64,000 bases of DNA from positions 868,001 to 932,000 of the forward strand of contig NZ_CAJHCR010000001.1 in assembly GCF_904848585.1 (NCBI RefSeq), given 5' to 3'. The position numbers and the translations under genes were made by a program. Below are positions 21,708 through 33,807 of this stretch, one piece after another. The notes beneath the pieces are model-generated. The model was given only the letters and a program-made list of their open reading frames with translations. It had not been told where the DNA came from and ran no database searches. Within the stretch, counting starts at the first letter, position 1. Each line of letters begins with the position of its first letter. This stretch comes from Paraburkholderia kirstenboschensis (GTDB lineage: Bacteria > Pseudomonadota > Gammaproteobacteria > Burkholderiales > Burkholderiaceae).

Positions 21708-22312
21708 TTTGAGCGAACGCCGTCAAGCGGGCAGGCCGGCTTTGCCGGCCGCGCGCTTTTTCGCGGCGGATGCAGTTGCCGTGTTCTATGCGTTCTGCGG
21801 AACACGTGTCGTCCCGCAGGCAGCGTCGCAAAGTAAGTATGGAAATGGAATTCCGTCGCACTGGCTGGGTCGGCGGCCCGACCAAAACGGCTAAGTAAAA
21901 CGGCCAACGAAAGCGGCCAACGAAAGCGGCCGACAAATGCAGCTGAGAAAGCCAGCTAGCGAGGGCCGTAGAGAAGAGCGGCGGCCAACGGCAGCGCATA
22001 GAGGCGACGCACACAAGGGCCAACAGAAACGACCAGTGTGGCTTGTTCGCCGCTTGCGGCACCGCCTTTCGACATTGCCAGACGGGCAGCGCAACTCACG
22101 AGCGAACCGCCCCGCAGCAAAATGAAGCCTCGTAGCCTCGCCGCGCTGCGCATACAGTCAAACCCCCGTCCGCCTCGGCGCGCATATGGACAGCGCATCC
22201 GGGGCTGGCCGAATTCGTGATAATTTTCGTCAAACGCTGCCGTCTAGCGGCGCAATGGCGTCGCAATGCGGACGGTCGATTCCGATCCGCGTTTCACCGT
22301 GAACAACATCTG
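21708..22312. other. 605-bp gap between bamB and der with short tandem repeat
   Basis: No credible gene is seen here. The region contains the possible bamB terminator and a 13-bp tandem repeat, CGGCCAACGAAAG at 21901-21913 and 21914-21926 with a diverged third unit. The remaining sequence is less GC-rich than its surroundings. der presumably has its own promoter near the end of this gap. Confidence 0.5.
21734..21761 (+). terminator. Possible terminator after bamB
   Basis: A 7-bp GC stem GGCCGGC/GCCGGCC (21734-21740, 21744-21750) with a TTT loop is followed by GCGCGC and then five T. The T-run is set back from the stem, so termination is uncertain. Confidence 0.4.
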
Positions 22313-23650
22313 ATGAAACCCGTTATTGCCCTCGTAGGGCGCCCCAATGTGGGGAAATCCACGCTCTTCAATCGTCTCACGCGTTCGCGTGATGCGCTCG
22401 TCGCCGATTTGCCCGGCCTCACACGCGATCGCCACTACGGCGAGGGGCGTACCGGGGAGCGGCCGTATCTGGTCGTCGATACCGGCGGTTTCGAGCCCGT
22501 CGCGAAAGACGGCATCCTCCATGAGATGGCGCGCCAGACGCGCCAGGCGGTGGAAGAGTCGGACATCGTCGTGTTCATCGTCGACGGTCGCAATGGCCTT
22601 GCGCCGCAAGACAAGGCGATTGCCGACTACTTGCGCAAGACCGGCCGGCCGATCTTCCTCGTCGTCAACAAGGCCGAGGGGATGAAGTACAGCACGGTCG
22701 CCGCCGACTTCTACGAACTCGGTCTCGGCGATCCGCGCGCGATTTCGGCGGCGCACGGCGACGGCGTCACGGAGATGATCAATGAGGCGCTCGGCGTCGC
22801 ATACGCCGGTCAGCCCGAGGAAAGCGACGACGAGAAAGAAGCGCGCGGCGTGAAGATCGCGATCGTCGGCCGCCCGAACGTCGGCAAGTCGACGTTGATC
22901 AACGCACTGGTCGGCGAAGAGCGCGTGATCGCGTTCGATATGCCGGGCACCACGCGCGATTCGATCTACGTCGACTTCGAACGCCAGGGCAAGCCGTACA
23001 CGCTGATCGATACGGCTGGCTTGCGCCGCCGCGGCAAGGTGTTCGAAGCGATCGAGAAGTTCTCGGTCGTGAAAACGCTGCAGTCGATTTCGGACGCGAA
23101 TGTCGTGATTCTGCTGCTCGACGCGCGCCAGGACATTTCGGAGCAGGACGCGCATATCGCCGGCTTCGTGGTGGAGCAAGGCCGTGCGCTGGTGGTGGGC
23201 GTGAACAAGTGGGACGGGCTTGACTCGCATGTGCGCGAGCGCACCAAGGCGGATCTCGAACGCAAACTAAAATTCCTCGACTTCGCCAAGTTCCATTTCA
23301 TTTCTGCGGCGGAAAAGACGGGTATTGGTCCGCTGATGCGATCGGTGGACGACGCGTATTCAGCGGCAATGGCCAAGCTGCCGACGCCGAAGCTCACGCG
23401 CGCGCTGATCGATGCAGTGGAATTCCAGCAGCCGCGCCGCCGTGGTCCGGTGCGGCCGAAATTGCGCTACGCGCACCAGGGCGGACAGAATCCGCCGATC
23501 ATTGTGATTCATGGCAACGCACTCGACGCGATCACCGAAACGTACAAACGCTACCTTGAAAACCGCTTCCGCGAAACTTTCAAGCTGACCGGGACTCCAT
23601 TGCGAATAGAGTTCAGATCGTCGACGAACCCTTACGCGGACAAAGGCTGA
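22313..23650 (+). CDS. der: Ribosome-associated GTPase Der (EngA)
   Basis: This GTPase has two tandem G domains and is needed for 50S subunit assembly. Two Walker A motifs GRPNVGKST occur (about residues 8-16 and 187-195), each followed by DxxG ([12 protein letters not shown] and DTAGL) and NKxD-type motifs (NKAEG, NKWDG). A C-terminal KH-like domain completes 445 residues. ATG 22313 is chosen because homologues begin [12 protein letters not shown]. Confidence 0.97.
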   Translation: MKPVIALVGRPNVGKSTLFNRLTRSRDALVADLPGLTRDRHYGEGRTGERPYLVVDTGGFEPVAKDGILHEMARQTRQAVEESDIVVFIVDGRNGLAPQDKAIADYLRKTGRPIFLVVNKAEGMKYSTVAADFYELGLGDPRAISAAHGDGVTEMINEALGVAYAGQPEESDDEKEARGVKIAIVGRPNVGKSTLINALVGEERVIAFDMPGTTRDSIYVDFERQGKPYTLIDTAGLRRRGKVFEAIEKFSVVKTLQSISDANVVILLLDARQDISEQDAHIAGFVVEQGRALVVGVNKWDGLDSHVRERTKADLERKLKFLDFAKFHFISAAEKTGIGPLMRSVDDAYSAAMAKLPTPKLTRALIDAVEFQQPRRRGPVRPKLRYAHQGGQNPPIIVIHGNALDAITETYKRYLENRFRETFKLTGTPLRIEFRSSTNPYADKG

Positions 23651-23793
23651 AACCCGCATGTGCGTTGGGTTTGGCCGCTTAGGCAGGGTGCCCGCGCGAA
23701 AACGAAAATCAGCTATAGTGTAGCGGTTGACGGCGGATACCTTTTTCTTCCGTCGTCAATTTAGTCAACCTGCAAAAAAATACGGAGTTTGCT

Positions 23794-24030
23794 ATGAGCA
23801 ACAAAGGGCAATTGTTACAAGACCCGTTTTTGAACGCACTGCGTAAAGAGCATGTGCCGGTGTCGATCTACCTGGTCAACGGCATCAAGCTTCAAGGGAA
23901 CATTGAATCGTTCGACCAGTATGTCGTGTTGCTCCGGAATACGGTCACCCAGATGGTCTACAAGCACGCAATCTCGACTGTCGTGCCAGCCCGTCCGGTG
24001 AATTTCCACCCGGATTCTGAACAGTCCTAA
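23794..24030 (+). CDS. hfq: RNA chaperone Hfq
   Basis: This Sm-like hexameric protein pairs small RNAs with mRNAs. The 78-residue product has the full Sm1 motif ([29 protein letters not shown]) and Sm2 motif ([12 protein letters not shown]). The ribosome-binding site ACGGAG is strong. hflX, hflK and hflC follow as in E. coli. The tail after residue 70 is short, as is usual in this group. Confidence 0.98.
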   Translation: MSNKGQLLQDPFLNALRKEHVPVSIYLVNGIKLQGNIESFDQYVVLLRNTVTQMVYKHAISTVVPARPVNFHPDSEQS

Positions 24031-24061
24031 ACCCCCGTCGCGGCCGGCGTAGCGTCGCCCG

Positions 24062-25276
24062 TTGGCGATCACCTCCGGCCGCCTCATTTTGATACCCTCC
24101 AATTTGATCAATGCAGCGCTTGTCGGCATCGACTTCGGTAAGATCGATTTCGAAGCCAGTCTCGAAGAACTCAGCCTGCTCGCGCAAAGCGCGGGCGCGA
24201 ATCCTCTAGTCACCCTCACCGGGCGCCGGGCCAGTCCCGACGCGAAGATGTTCGTCGGCAGCGGCAAGGCCGAAGAACTGCGTCTCGCGTGTGAGGCGAA
24301 CGACATCGAACTCGTCATCTTCAACCACGCTCTTGCGCCTGCCCAGCAGCGCAATCTGGAGCAAGCGCTTAATCGGCGCGTGGTCGACCGCACTAGTCTC
24401 ATCCTCGATATTTTTGCGCAACGCGCCCGCAGTCATGAAGGCAAGCTGCAGGTGGAACTCGCGCAATTGCAGTATCTGTCGACGCGGCTAATCCGCGCAT
24501 GGACCCACCTCGAGCGGCAAAAAGGCGGTATCGGGTTGCGCGGTCCAGGCGAAACGCAGCTCGAAACCGACCGCCGGCTGATCGGCGAGCGCATCAAGGC
24601 GCTCAAGACGCGGCTCGAAAAGCTGCGCCGTCAGCATGGCACGCAGCGTCGTCAGCGCTCGCGCAATCAGACCATGTCGGTGTCGCTGGTCGGCTATACG
24701 AACGCGGGCAAGTCCACGCTCTTCAATGCGCTCACGAAGGCGCAGGCGTATGCGGCCGACCAGTTGTTCGCTACGCTCGACACGACCTCCCGTCGCGTTT
24801 ATCTCGGGGACGAAGCGGGGCAGGTGGTGGTGTCGGACACGGTCGGCTTCATTCGCGAACTGCCCCACCAACTGGTTGCCGCGTTTCGCGCCACGCTCGA
24901 GGAAACGATCCACGCCGATCTGCTGCTGCATGTCGTCGACGCGTCGAGTGCGGTGCGTCTCGATCAGATCGACCAGGTGAACGAGGTGTTGCATGCGATC
25001 GGTGCGGACACGATCCGGCAGGTGCTGGTGTTCAACAAGATCGACGCGGTGCCGGAGTTGGCGGCCCGTGGGGACGCGGTCGAGCGGGAGGAGTATGGTA
25101 ATATTTCGCGCGTCTTTTTGAGCGCGCGCACGGGGCAGGGGCTGGACACATTGCGCGCGGCCATCGCTGAGATCGCTACTGCCGAAGCTCTGTCCGACAC
25201 GCCGCACGACTCCTCGGAAGAAGACCGGTCGGCGGCACCGCGCGACGACCGCAAGGTCTCAGAACTCGGGCACTGA
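24062..25276 (+). CDS. hflX: Ribosome-splitting GTPase HflX
   Basis: This OBG-family GTPase dissociates stalled ribosomes under heat or antibiotic stress. It has the N-terminal nucleotide-binding HflX domain (ALVGIDFGK to VELAQLQYLSTRLIR, GGIGLRGPGETQLE) and a G domain with GYTNAGKST, DTVGFIRELPHQLV and FNKIDAV. No ATG is available; TTG at 24062 or 24089 are the candidate starts. It lies 31 bp after hfq. Confidence 0.95.
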   Translation: MAITSGRLILIPSNLINAALVGIDFGKIDFEASLEELSLLAQSAGANPLVTLTGRRASPDAKMFVGSGKAEELRLACEANDIELVIFNHALAPAQQRNLEQALNRRVVDRTSLILDIFAQRARSHEGKLQVELAQLQYLSTRLIRAWTHLERQKGGIGLRGPGETQLETDRRLIGERIKALKTRLEKLRRQHGTQRRQRSRNQTMSVSLVGYTNAGKSTLFNALTKAQAYAADQLFATLDTTSRRVYLGDEAGQVVVSDTVGFIRELPHQLVAAFRATLEETIHADLLLHVVDASSAVRLDQIDQVNEVLHAIGADTIRQVLVFNKIDAVPELAARGDAVEREEYGNISRVFLSARTGQGLDTLRAAIAEIATAEALSDTPHDSSEEDRSAAPRDDRKVSELGH

Positions 25277-25323
25277 CCCGTTCCAATTGCATACCCGCTG
25301 TCTACTCTGGTGAACGAACACAG

Positions 25324-26718
25324 GTGAACGATTACAACGAGCGGAGTATCTGGCTGCGCATGCGCGCCATGCTTTCACTGAACGATCCGCGCTGGGGCCG
25401 TGGCGACGGCAATGGCGAGCGCCAGCGGCCGGGTGAGCCCAAGCGCCCACAGACCAAGGAAGGTGAAGGTCCGCCCGATCTCGACGAGATGTGGCGGGAT
25501 TTCAACCGCCGTCTGAGCCGGATGTTCGGCCGCAAGGGCGGCGGTGTCGGCGGTGGGCGTCCCGACAACGGTCGTGGCGCACGCATCGGCGTGGGCATCG
25601 TAATTGGCGTGCTGATCGCGATCTATCTCGGCAGCGGCGTGTTCGTGGTGCAAGACGGCCAGGCCGGCGTTGTGATGCAGTTCGGCAAGTATCGCTATAC
25701 GGCAGGGCAAGGCGTGCACTGGCGCCTGCCATATCCGTTCGAAGCTCATGAGCTCGTCAATATCGGCCAGGTTCGCCAGGTGGAAATCGGCCGCAATAAC
25801 GTGGTGCGTCTTGCGAACGTCAAAGACGCGTCCATGCTCACGCACGACGCGGATATCGTCGACGTGCGCTTTGCGGTGCAGTACCAGATTCGCAGGCCGA
25901 CCGATTACCTCTTTCGCAGCGTCGATCCCGACCAGGGCGTGATGCAGGCCGCGCAGGCGGCGGTGCGCGGCATCGTCGGCGCACGCAGCACAGATGAAAT
26001 TCTTGGTCAGGATCGCGAAGTAATCCGTCAGCAGTTAATGGCGGCTATCCAGCAATCGCTCGATGAATATCAGTCCGGCCTCGCCGTGACCGGTGTGACG
26101 ATCCAGGGCGTGCAGGTTCCCGACAAGGTGCAGGCCGCGTTCGACGACGCAGCCAAGGTCCGTCAGGAGAACGAGCGTGCGAAGCGCGACGCGCAGGCGT
26201 ATGCCGCGGAACTGCTGCCGCGCGCGCAAGCCGATGTGGCGCGCCAGGTCGACGACGCAAAAACCTACAGCGACAAAACGGTGGCTGAGGCGCAAGGCGA
26301 CGCCGAGCGCTTCAAGCAGGTTTATGCGCAGTACTCGAAAGCGCCCGCCGTGATTCGCGAGCGCATGTATCTGGAAACCATGCAGCAGATCTATTCGAAT
26401 ACGACGAAGGTATTTGTGGACAGCAAGAGCGGCAACAATGTGCTGTATCTGCCGCTCGACAAACTGGTCGAGCAGACTCGTCAGCGCGTGGCCGATGCTG
26501 GCGCAGCCGCCACGGCGGCATCGGGCGGCGCTGCCGGCAGCGCGCCGCAAGCAGCGAATTCCAGTGCACCGGCCGCAGGCGGATCGCCGGCGGCAGCGCC
26601 TGCAGTGTCTGCGTCTGCCGCAGCCGCCACACCCGCCAGCCGCGCGGCGGCCAGTAGCGACGCGCTACGTTCACGCGACTCCTTCCGCAGCCGTACGCGC
26701 GAAGACGACGTTCAATAA
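25324..26718 (+). CDS. hflK: FtsH protease modulator HflK
   Basis: This SPFH/band-7 membrane protein surrounds FtsH with HflC and limits its proteolysis. The GTG start is followed by a Gly/Arg-rich cytoplasmic part, one transmembrane helix (about 92-112), the SPFH domain (VVQDGQAGVVMQFGKY to IQGVQVPDKVQ), a coiled coil and an Ala/Ser-rich tail. Length is 464. It is operonic with hflX and hflC. Confidence 0.95.
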   Translation: MNDYNERSIWLRMRAMLSLNDPRWGRGDGNGERQRPGEPKRPQTKEGEGPPDLDEMWRDFNRRLSRMFGRKGGGVGGGRPDNGRGARIGVGIVIGVLIAIYLGSGVFVVQDGQAGVVMQFGKYRYTAGQGVHWRLPYPFEAHELVNIGQVRQVEIGRNNVVRLANVKDASMLTHDADIVDVRFAVQYQIRRPTDYLFRSVDPDQGVMQAAQAAVRGIVGARSTDEILGQDREVIRQQLMAAIQQSLDEYQSGLAVTGVTIQGVQVPDKVQAAFDDAAKVRQENERAKRDAQAYAAELLPRAQADVARQVDDAKTYSDKTVAEAQGDAERFKQVYAQYSKAPAVIRERMYLETMQQIYSNTTKVFVDSKSGNNVLYLPLDKLVEQTRQRVADAGAAATAASGGAAGSAPQAANSSAPAAGGSPAAAPAVSASAAAATPASRAAASSDALRSRDSFRSRTREDDVQ

Positions 26719-26730
26719 GGGGCGCACATC

Positions 26731-27636
26731 ATGAACAAGATCATTGCGCTCGTCATTGCAGTTGTCATCGTGCTGTTTGCCGCTTCGTCGATGGTATTCG
26801 TTGTCGACCAGCGGCATATGGCAGTGTTGTCGCCGCGTGGCGACGCCGCTCCTACCTTGCTCGGTCCTGGCTTGCACGTGAAGTTGCCTCCGCCGTTGCA
26901 AACCGTGACGCTGGTCGATAACCGCATCCAGTCGCTCGACTCGCCGGACGAAGACCGCTACGTGACTTCCGACAAGAACGATCTGCTGGCGAACCCTGTC
27001 GTCAAATATCGCGTGACCGATCCGCTGAAACTGCTGGCCGAAACGAAGGGTGACGTGCAGAGCCTGCCGGACCGCATCGCGCTCGTTGCACGCAGTGCGC
27101 TCGGCGACGCGTTCGGCAAGTACACGTTGTCCGATGCATTGGCCAAACAGCAGGCACTCGCCGACGAAGCCCGCGCCGCGATGGCAAAGACCGCGGCGTC
27201 GCTGGGCGTGTCGGTCGTGGACGTCCAGTTGACGCGGGTCGATGTTCCGGCCGCCATGGCTGACTCGGTCTACAAGCGGATGATCGCCGAACGCGAGCAG
27301 ATCGCGGCCGACGAGCGCGCGAAGGGCGCCGCCGAAGCCGACAAGATCCGGGCGGACGCCGTTGCCCAGCAGCAGGCGATTCTCGCGGACGGCTACCGCC
27401 AGGCGCAAACCATCAAGGGCGAGGGCGACGCAAACGCAGCCGAGATTGCCGCGCAAGCGTACGGCAGCGACCCGGAGTTCTATCAGTTCTACCAAAGCAT
27501 GCAGGCGTACCGGAAGACCTTCAAGCCAGGCGACGTGATCGTGGTCGATCCGAGCAACGAGTTCTTCCGCTTCATGCGTAGTTCGACCGGCGGCGCCGCC
27601 CCGGACGCTTCCGCGGCCCCGCGCAAACACCAATAA
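26731..27636 (+). CDS. hflC: FtsH protease modulator HflC
   Basis: This is the SPFH-domain partner of HflK. It has an N-terminal membrane anchor (residues 4-22), the SPFH core (FVVDQRHMAVLSPRGD, RVTDPLKLL) and a helical coiled coil rich in Ala/Glu/Arg (ERAKGAAEADKIRADAV). It starts 12 bp after hflK. The 301-residue length is typical. Confidence 0.95.
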   Translation: MNKIIALVIAVVIVLFAASSMVFVVDQRHMAVLSPRGDAAPTLLGPGLHVKLPPPLQTVTLVDNRIQSLDSPDEDRYVTSDKNDLLANPVVKYRVTDPLKLLAETKGDVQSLPDRIALVARSALGDAFGKYTLSDALAKQQALADEARAAMAKTAASLGVSVVDVQLTRVDVPAAMADSVYKRMIAEREQIAADERAKGAAEADKIRADAVAQQQAILADGYRQAQTIKGEGDANAAEIAAQAYGSDPEFYQFYQSMQAYRKTFKPGDVIVVDPSNEFFRFMRSSTGGAAPDASAAPRKHQ

Positions 27637-27678
27637 TTCGGAACGCCGCGGCATTCGCATCGCGGCCCCTTCTTTCGC

Positions 27679-27870
27679 ATGGATATAGTCGGCTCGTTAC
27701 TGCTCGCGATCGCGTTGATGCTGATTATCGAGGGGATGTTCCCGTTCGTTTTTCCGAGCGCCTGGCGCGACACGTTCCGTAGAATAGCGGAACGACCCGC
27801 GCATCAGATTCGTGTCGGCGGGCTGATCGTGATGCTGCTCGGGCTGATTCTGCTGTTTTTCGTGACCTGA
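27679..27870 (+). CDS. DUF2065 small membrane protein
   Basis: This 63-residue protein has two transmembrane helices (about 3-22 and 44-62) joined by a basic loop (PSAWRDTFRRIAERPAHQIR). It is the YjeT/DUF2065 family found between hflC and hisZ/purA across Proteobacteria. No function is established. Confidence 0.88.
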   Translation: MDIVGSLLLAIALMLIIEGMFPFVFPSAWRDTFRRIAERPAHQIRVGGLIVMLLGLILLFFVT

Positions 27871-28098
27871 GGCAGCGGGCCGGCTGGCGCGCGATGCCGC
27901 GCGCGGCGCGACTTCAGGTGTGAGCAAGGTCGCTCGCTTGCGTGGCGGAGGCCCGCGCCGGAGCGCGCGCTGTCGGTCTCACGCAAGCCGGGCATGTCGC
28001 GAAGTCGCCGAACTCGCCAGAATCGAGCCCTGGCCCGCCAACCACATTCATTTACCGGCGCACTCAGCCGCCGTGTTCAACGTCGTAGGACTGTATCG

Positions 28099-29250
28099 AT
28101 GTCGACCTGGTTACTTCCCGAGAACATTGCCGACGTGCTGCCGTCGGAAGCCCGCAAGATCGAAGAATTGCGGCGCCATTTGCTGGACCGTTTCCGCTCG
28201 TACGGCTACGAGATGGTCATGCCGCCTATGCTCGAATACATCGAGTCGCTTCTGACGGGTGGCGGCCACGATCTGAATCTGCGCACCTTCAAGCTGGTCG
28301 ATCAGTTGTCCGGACGCACGCTCGGCCTGCGCGCCGACATCACGCCGCAAGTCGCGCGTATCGACGCGCACCTGCTGAATCGCCAGGGCGTGACGCGTCT
28401 TTGCTACGCCGGAAATGTCGCGCACACGCGGCCACGCGGCCTGCACGCGACGCGCGAGCAGATTCAGATCGGCGCCGAAATCTACGGTCATGCGGGCCTT
28501 GAAGCCGATCTGGAAATCCAGCAGCTGATGCTCGATGCGCTGCGTCTCGCGGGGCTGGCCAAGGTGCGTCTGGACCTGTGCCACGCGGGCGTGCTCGCCG
28601 CATTGATCGAAGCGGAACCGGCGGCCGCCGAGCTGGGGCAATCGCTCTACGACGCGCTGGCGGGCAAGGACGTACCGCGGCTCGTCGAATTGACCGCCAA
28701 CCTCACGGCCGTGAAACGCGATGCATTGCGCTCGCTACCCTCGCTTTACGGCGACGCCTCAGTGCTCGAAGAGGCGCGCGCCCGCTTGCCGAATGCGCCG
28801 GCTATCGCGCGCGCGCTCGACGACCTCGCATTCCTCGCGGGCCAGGTGGAAGGCGCCGAAGTGATGATCGACCTCGCCGATCTACGCGGCTACGCGTATC
28901 ACAGCGGCGTCATGTTCTCGGCATACGTGGACGGTGTGCCGAATGCGGTTGCGCGCGGCGGCCGTTACGACCATGTCGGGCAGGCTTATGGCCGGGCACG
29001 GGCGGCAACGGGCTTTTCGCTCGATCTGCGCGAAGTGGCGCGCATCTCGCCGGTCGAAGCGCGCAGCAGCGCGATCCTCGCGCCATGGCAGCACGACGAC
29101 GCGCTGCGTGTGAGCGTCGCCGCATTGCGCGATGCCGGCGAAGTGGTGATTCAGGCGCTGCCTGGCCACGAGCACGACCTGGATGAATTCGCGTTCGACC
29201 GCGTGTTGGTCGAGCGCAACGGCGCATGGACGGTTGAACCGCGCTCCTGA
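28099..29250 (+). CDS. hisZ: ATP phosphoribosyltransferase regulatory subunit HisZ
   Basis: This HisS paralogue lacks the anticodon-binding domain and activates the short form of HisG in the first step of histidine synthesis. The class II synthetase-like core is recognisable ([49 protein letters not shown]). ATG 28099 gives the normal 383-residue length. It lies between DUF2065 and purA, the standard Betaproteobacterial position; hisG itself is not in the window. Confidence 0.95.
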   Translation: MSTWLLPENIADVLPSEARKIEELRRHLLDRFRSYGYEMVMPPMLEYIESLLTGGGHDLNLRTFKLVDQLSGRTLGLRADITPQVARIDAHLLNRQGVTRLCYAGNVAHTRPRGLHATREQIQIGAEIYGHAGLEADLEIQQLMLDALRLAGLAKVRLDLCHAGVLAALIEAEPAAAELGQSLYDALAGKDVPRLVELTANLTAVKRDALRSLPSLYGDASVLEEARARLPNAPAIARALDDLAFLAGQVEGAEVMIDLADLRGYAYHSGVMFSAYVDGVPNAVARGGRYDHVGQAYGRARAATGFSLDLREVARISPVEARSSAILAPWQHDDALRVSVAALRDAGEVVIQALPGHEHDLDEFAFDRVLVERNGAWTVEPRS

Positions 29251-29369
29251 GCGGGTTCCTGTGTTCCTGAGCGGATTCCCGAGGCCGTTCCGATACGAGC
29301 CGCTCGAGAGCTATTTCTGCCGGCCTATCGGAGCGCCTCGCACGCAACGTGCATGAGTCGCCGAACGCG

Positions 29370-29392
29370 GCGCGGTTAGAAACCGCGCTTCT
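29370..29392 (+). terminator. Weak terminator-like hairpin after hisZ
   Basis: GCGCGGTT (29370-29377) pairs with AACCGCGC (29381-29388) across a 3-nt loop. Only a mixed T/C tract follows, so it may be an attenuating hairpin before purA. Confidence 0.35.
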
Positions 29393-29468
29393 TGGCAATA
29401 CCCACCATAACGTGCATACCGTTGAGCGGAAACGGAAAAATTCCGGATGCTTCCGCGAACCTAGGTAG

Positions 29469-30845
<1,377 letters not shown>

Positions 30846-30848
30846 GCG

Positions 30849-31439
30849 ATGGTGCAAGGTCTCCCCATGATTGCGATGAAAGATCCGCGCAACGACGACA
30901 AGAACCTCTGGGTCGGCTGGGACGAATATCACCGGCTGATCGAATTGCTCGCCATGGCGGTGCATGAGTCAGGCTGGAAGTTCGACAAGATCCTGTGCCT
31001 CGCGCGCGGCGGTTTGCGCGTGGGCGACCAGCTCTCGCGTATCTACGATCTGCCGCTGGCTATTCTCGCCACGAGTTCGTATCGCGAAGCGGCCGGCACG
31101 GAGCAGGGCGAACTGGACATCGCGCAATACATCACGATGACGCGCGGCGAACTGCACGGCAACGTGCTGCTCGTCGACGACCTCGTCGATTCGGGCGTGA
31201 CGCTCGCACGTGTTCAGCAGCATCTGAAAGAGCGCTATCCGGCGATCACGGCGGTGCGTTCGGCAGTGCTCTGGTACAAAGGGTGTTCGAAAGTGAAGCC
31301 CGATTATCACGTGCAGTATCTGCCTACGAATCCGTGGATTCATCAGCCGTTCGAGGAGTGGGACACCGTTCGTCCGCACAACCTCGGCGCGTGGATCAAG
31401 CGCGGCGTCGCGCAAGCGCAGGAGTCCTCGGGAAACTGA
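30849..31439 (+). CDS. Type I phosphoribosyltransferase
   Basis: The 196-residue protein has the PRPP-binding motif VLLVDDLVDSGVTLARV and a purine-PRTase-like fold (ILCLARGGLRVGDQLSRIYDLP). It resembles xanthine/hypoxanthine-guanine salvage enzymes; the exact base is not readable. It starts 3 bp after purA, so it is almost certainly cotranscribed, consistent with a role in purine salvage. In-frame ATGs at 30867 and 30876 are alternative starts. Confidence 0.9.
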   Translation: MVQGLPMIAMKDPRNDDKNLWVGWDEYHRLIELLAMAVHESGWKFDKILCLARGGLRVGDQLSRIYDLPLAILATSSYREAAGTEQGELDIAQYITMTRGELHGNVLLVDDLVDSGVTLARVQQHLKERYPAITAVRSAVLWYKGCSKVKPDYHVQYLPTNPWIHQPFEEWDTVRPHNLGAWIKRGVAQAQESSGN

Positions 31440-31766
31440 TGAGATGTGCCGCACGTGCCGTACATGCGCGGCGGGCATCGCAACGTTTAGCGGCACTCAG
31501 TGCTGCACCGTGTCCATGCAACGCATCCGAAGCGGAGCCCGATTGGGCTCCGTTTTTTTATGCGCGCGCAGTCAGCGGCGTCTACGCTTCGCAGCGTGCG
31601 ATGACATTCGCAGCACAGCGACTCGCACAGCAGACGCGCACATATCGCAGTGCTACACTGCGCGGACCATCCACGTGGTGTATCCACAACAAGCCGGGCG
31701 GCTTCAGGCAGGCGGTTTAGAATAGCGGTCGTTTTTTCCGCCCTGGGAACGGATTTCCTCGCGTTT
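31440..31766. other. 327-bp gap before kup
   Basis: The gap contains the purA-unit terminator. The rest probably carries the kup promoter; a TAGAAT-like -10 lies about 45 bp before the kup ATG. I see no gene. Confidence 0.5.
31533..31559 (+). terminator. Intrinsic terminator after the phosphoribosyltransferase
   Basis: An 8-bp stem CGGAGCCC/GGGCTCCG (31533-31540, 31545-31552) with GATT loop is followed by seven T. This is a strong rho-independent terminator for the purA unit. Confidence 0.93.
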
Positions 31767-33653
31767 ATGACAGATAACAATCACGTGCACAAACAGCCAC
31801 TGCCTTCCCTCGCGGTCGCTGCGATCGGGGTGGTGTTCGGCGATATCGGCACGAGCCCGTTGTACGCGCTGAAAGAAGCCTTCAGCCCGTCGCATGGCAT
31901 CCCACTCACCGATCAATCCATCCTGGGCGTGATTTCGCTGCTGTTCTGGGCCATCGTGATCGTGGTGGGCATCAAGTACGTGTTGTTCGTGATGCGCGCG
32001 GACAACAACGGCGAGGGCGGCGTGCTTGCGCTCATGGCGCTGGCGCTGCGTTCGCTCGACGAGAAATCGAAAATGGCCGGCTTGCTGATGATGCTCGGCA
32101 TCTTCGGCGCCTGCATGTTTTATGGCGACGCGGTAATCACGCCAGCCATTTCGGTGATTTCCGCAGTCGAGGGCCTGGAGATTGCGGCGCCTCATCTGTC
32201 GCATCTCGTATTGCCGCTGACCATGGTGATCCTCGTGCTGCTGTTCTGGATCCAGCGGCACGGCACGGCCACGGTCGGCCGGCTGTTCGGCCCGATCATG
32301 CTGCTGTGGTTCGTGGTGCTTGCCGCGCTCGGGCTCTGGCATATCGTGCAATCGCCGAATGTGATCCGTGCGCTGAACCCGTATTACGCGTACACCTTCA
32401 TGGCTGCGCATGTGCTGCAAGCGTACGTCGTGCTCGGTTCGGTGGTGCTGGTGCTGACGGGCGCCGAGGCGCTCTACGCGGACATGGGCCACTTCGGAGC
32501 CAAGCCGATCCGCATGGGCTGGTACGTGCTGGTCATGCCGTCGCTGGTGCTGAACTATTTCGGCCAGGGTGCGTTGCTCATGCACGACGCGAAGGCGATC
32601 GAGAATCCGTTCTTCCTGCTCGCGCCGCAATGGGCGTTGCTGCCGCTGGTCGTACTGTCGACGGTCGCCACCGTGATTGCTTCGCAGGCGGTGATTTCAG
32701 GCGCGTATTCGCTGACGAGCCAGGCGATCCAGCTCGGCTACGTGCCGCGTATGAAGATCCTGCACACATCCGAACTCGCAATCGGCCAGATCTATGTGCC
32801 AGTGGTGAACTGGATGCTGCTGTTCATCATTCTGTGCATCGTGATTGCGTTCAAGAGCTCGGACAATCTTGCGGCCGCATACGGCATTGCGGTGACCGCG
32901 ACCATGGTCATCACCACCATCCTCGCTTGTGTCGTGATGGTGAAGGTGTGGAACTGGAACAAGTTCCTCGTCGGGCTGATCATCGCCGTGTTCATTACGA
33001 TTGACTTAGGCTTTTTCGGTGCGAATCTGCTGAAGGTGGAAGAGGGTGGCTGGCTGCCGCTCGGCATCGGCGCGCTGCTGTTCTTCCTGCTGATGACATG
33101 GTTCAAGGGCAGGATGATCGTGAAAGAGCGCACGGCCGCCGACGGTATTCCGCTGATGCCGTTCCTGCAAGGCCTCCTCGCGCATCCGCCGCATCGTGTT
33201 TCGGGTACGGCGATCTATCTGACGGGCAGCGATTCGCTCGTGCCGGTCAGCCTGCTGCACAATCTGAAGCACAACAAGGTGTTGCACGAGCGCACGATCT
33301 TCCTGACCTTCGTCACACGCGACATTCCGTATGTGAACGACACGGAGCGGGTGACGGTGAAGAACATCGACGGTGGTCTGTATCTCGTCAAGGCCGCATA
33401 CGGTTTCAACGAGACGCCGGACGTGAAGGCGGTGCTCACCGAAATCGGCCGCACGAACGACATGACCTTTGAGTTGATGGACACGTCGTTTTTCCTCGCG
33501 CGCGAAACGGTCGTGCCGACACAATTGCCAGGCATGTCGGTGTGGCGCGAGCGTGTCTTCGCATGGATGCACCAGAACGCCGCCAAGCCGACGGACTTCT
33601 TTAGTATTCCGGCTAATCGCGTTGTGGAGTTGGGTACGAAGATCGAGATCTGA
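31767..33653 (+). CDS. kup: Low-affinity potassium transporter Kup
   Basis: This K+/H+ symporter of the KUP/HAK family has about 12 hydrophobic helices in residues 10-450 and a cytoplasmic C-terminal domain. Family motifs include [32 protein letters not shown] and [18 protein letters not shown] 31767 gives 628 residues, the standard length. The gene stands between two terminators and is monocistronic. Confidence 0.96.
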   Translation: MTDNNHVHKQPLPSLAVAAIGVVFGDIGTSPLYALKEAFSPSHGIPLTDQSILGVISLLFWAIVIVVGIKYVLFVMRADNNGEGGVLALMALALRSLDEKSKMAGLLMMLGIFGACMFYGDAVITPAISVISAVEGLEIAAPHLSHLVLPLTMVILVLLFWIQRHGTATVGRLFGPIMLLWFVVLAALGLWHIVQSPNVIRALNPYYAYTFMAAHVLQAYVVLGSVVLVLTGAEALYADMGHFGAKPIRMGWYVLVMPSLVLNYFGQGALLMHDAKAIENPFFLLAPQWALLPLVVLSTVATVIASQAVISGAYSLTSQAIQLGYVPRMKILHTSELAIGQIYVPVVNWMLLFIILCIVIAFKSSDNLAAAYGIAVTATMVITTILACVVMVKVWNWNKFLVGLIIAVFITIDLGFFGANLLKVEEGGWLPLGIGALLFFLLMTWFKGRMIVKERTAADGIPLMPFLQGLLAHPPHRVSGTAIYLTGSDSLVPVSLLHNLKHNKVLHERTIFLTFVTRDIPYVNDTERVTVKNIDGGLYLVKAAYGFNETPDVKAVLTEIGRTNDMTFELMDTSFFLARETVVPTQLPGMSVWRERVFAWMHQNAAKPTDFFSIPANRVVELGTKIEI

Positions 33654-33703
33654 CGGCACAGAGTGTGGCTTGTCCGTGTGCATCGCGAAATGCCCCGCTG
33701 GAA

Positions 33704-33738
33704 ACAAAAAACCCACGCAAATGCGTGGGTTTTTTGTT
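33704..33738. terminator. Bidirectional terminator between kup and tex
   Basis: An 8-bp stem (33712-33719 with 33722-33729) is flanked by an A-run and a T-run, so it can serve the convergent kup and tex genes. Confidence 0.92.
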
Positions 33739-33807
33739 GGCTGACGCGTGGTGGAAGGCGCGCGTTCAGTGGTGCATAAGCGCTTCTACACCGAACGCAC
33801 GGACTTC

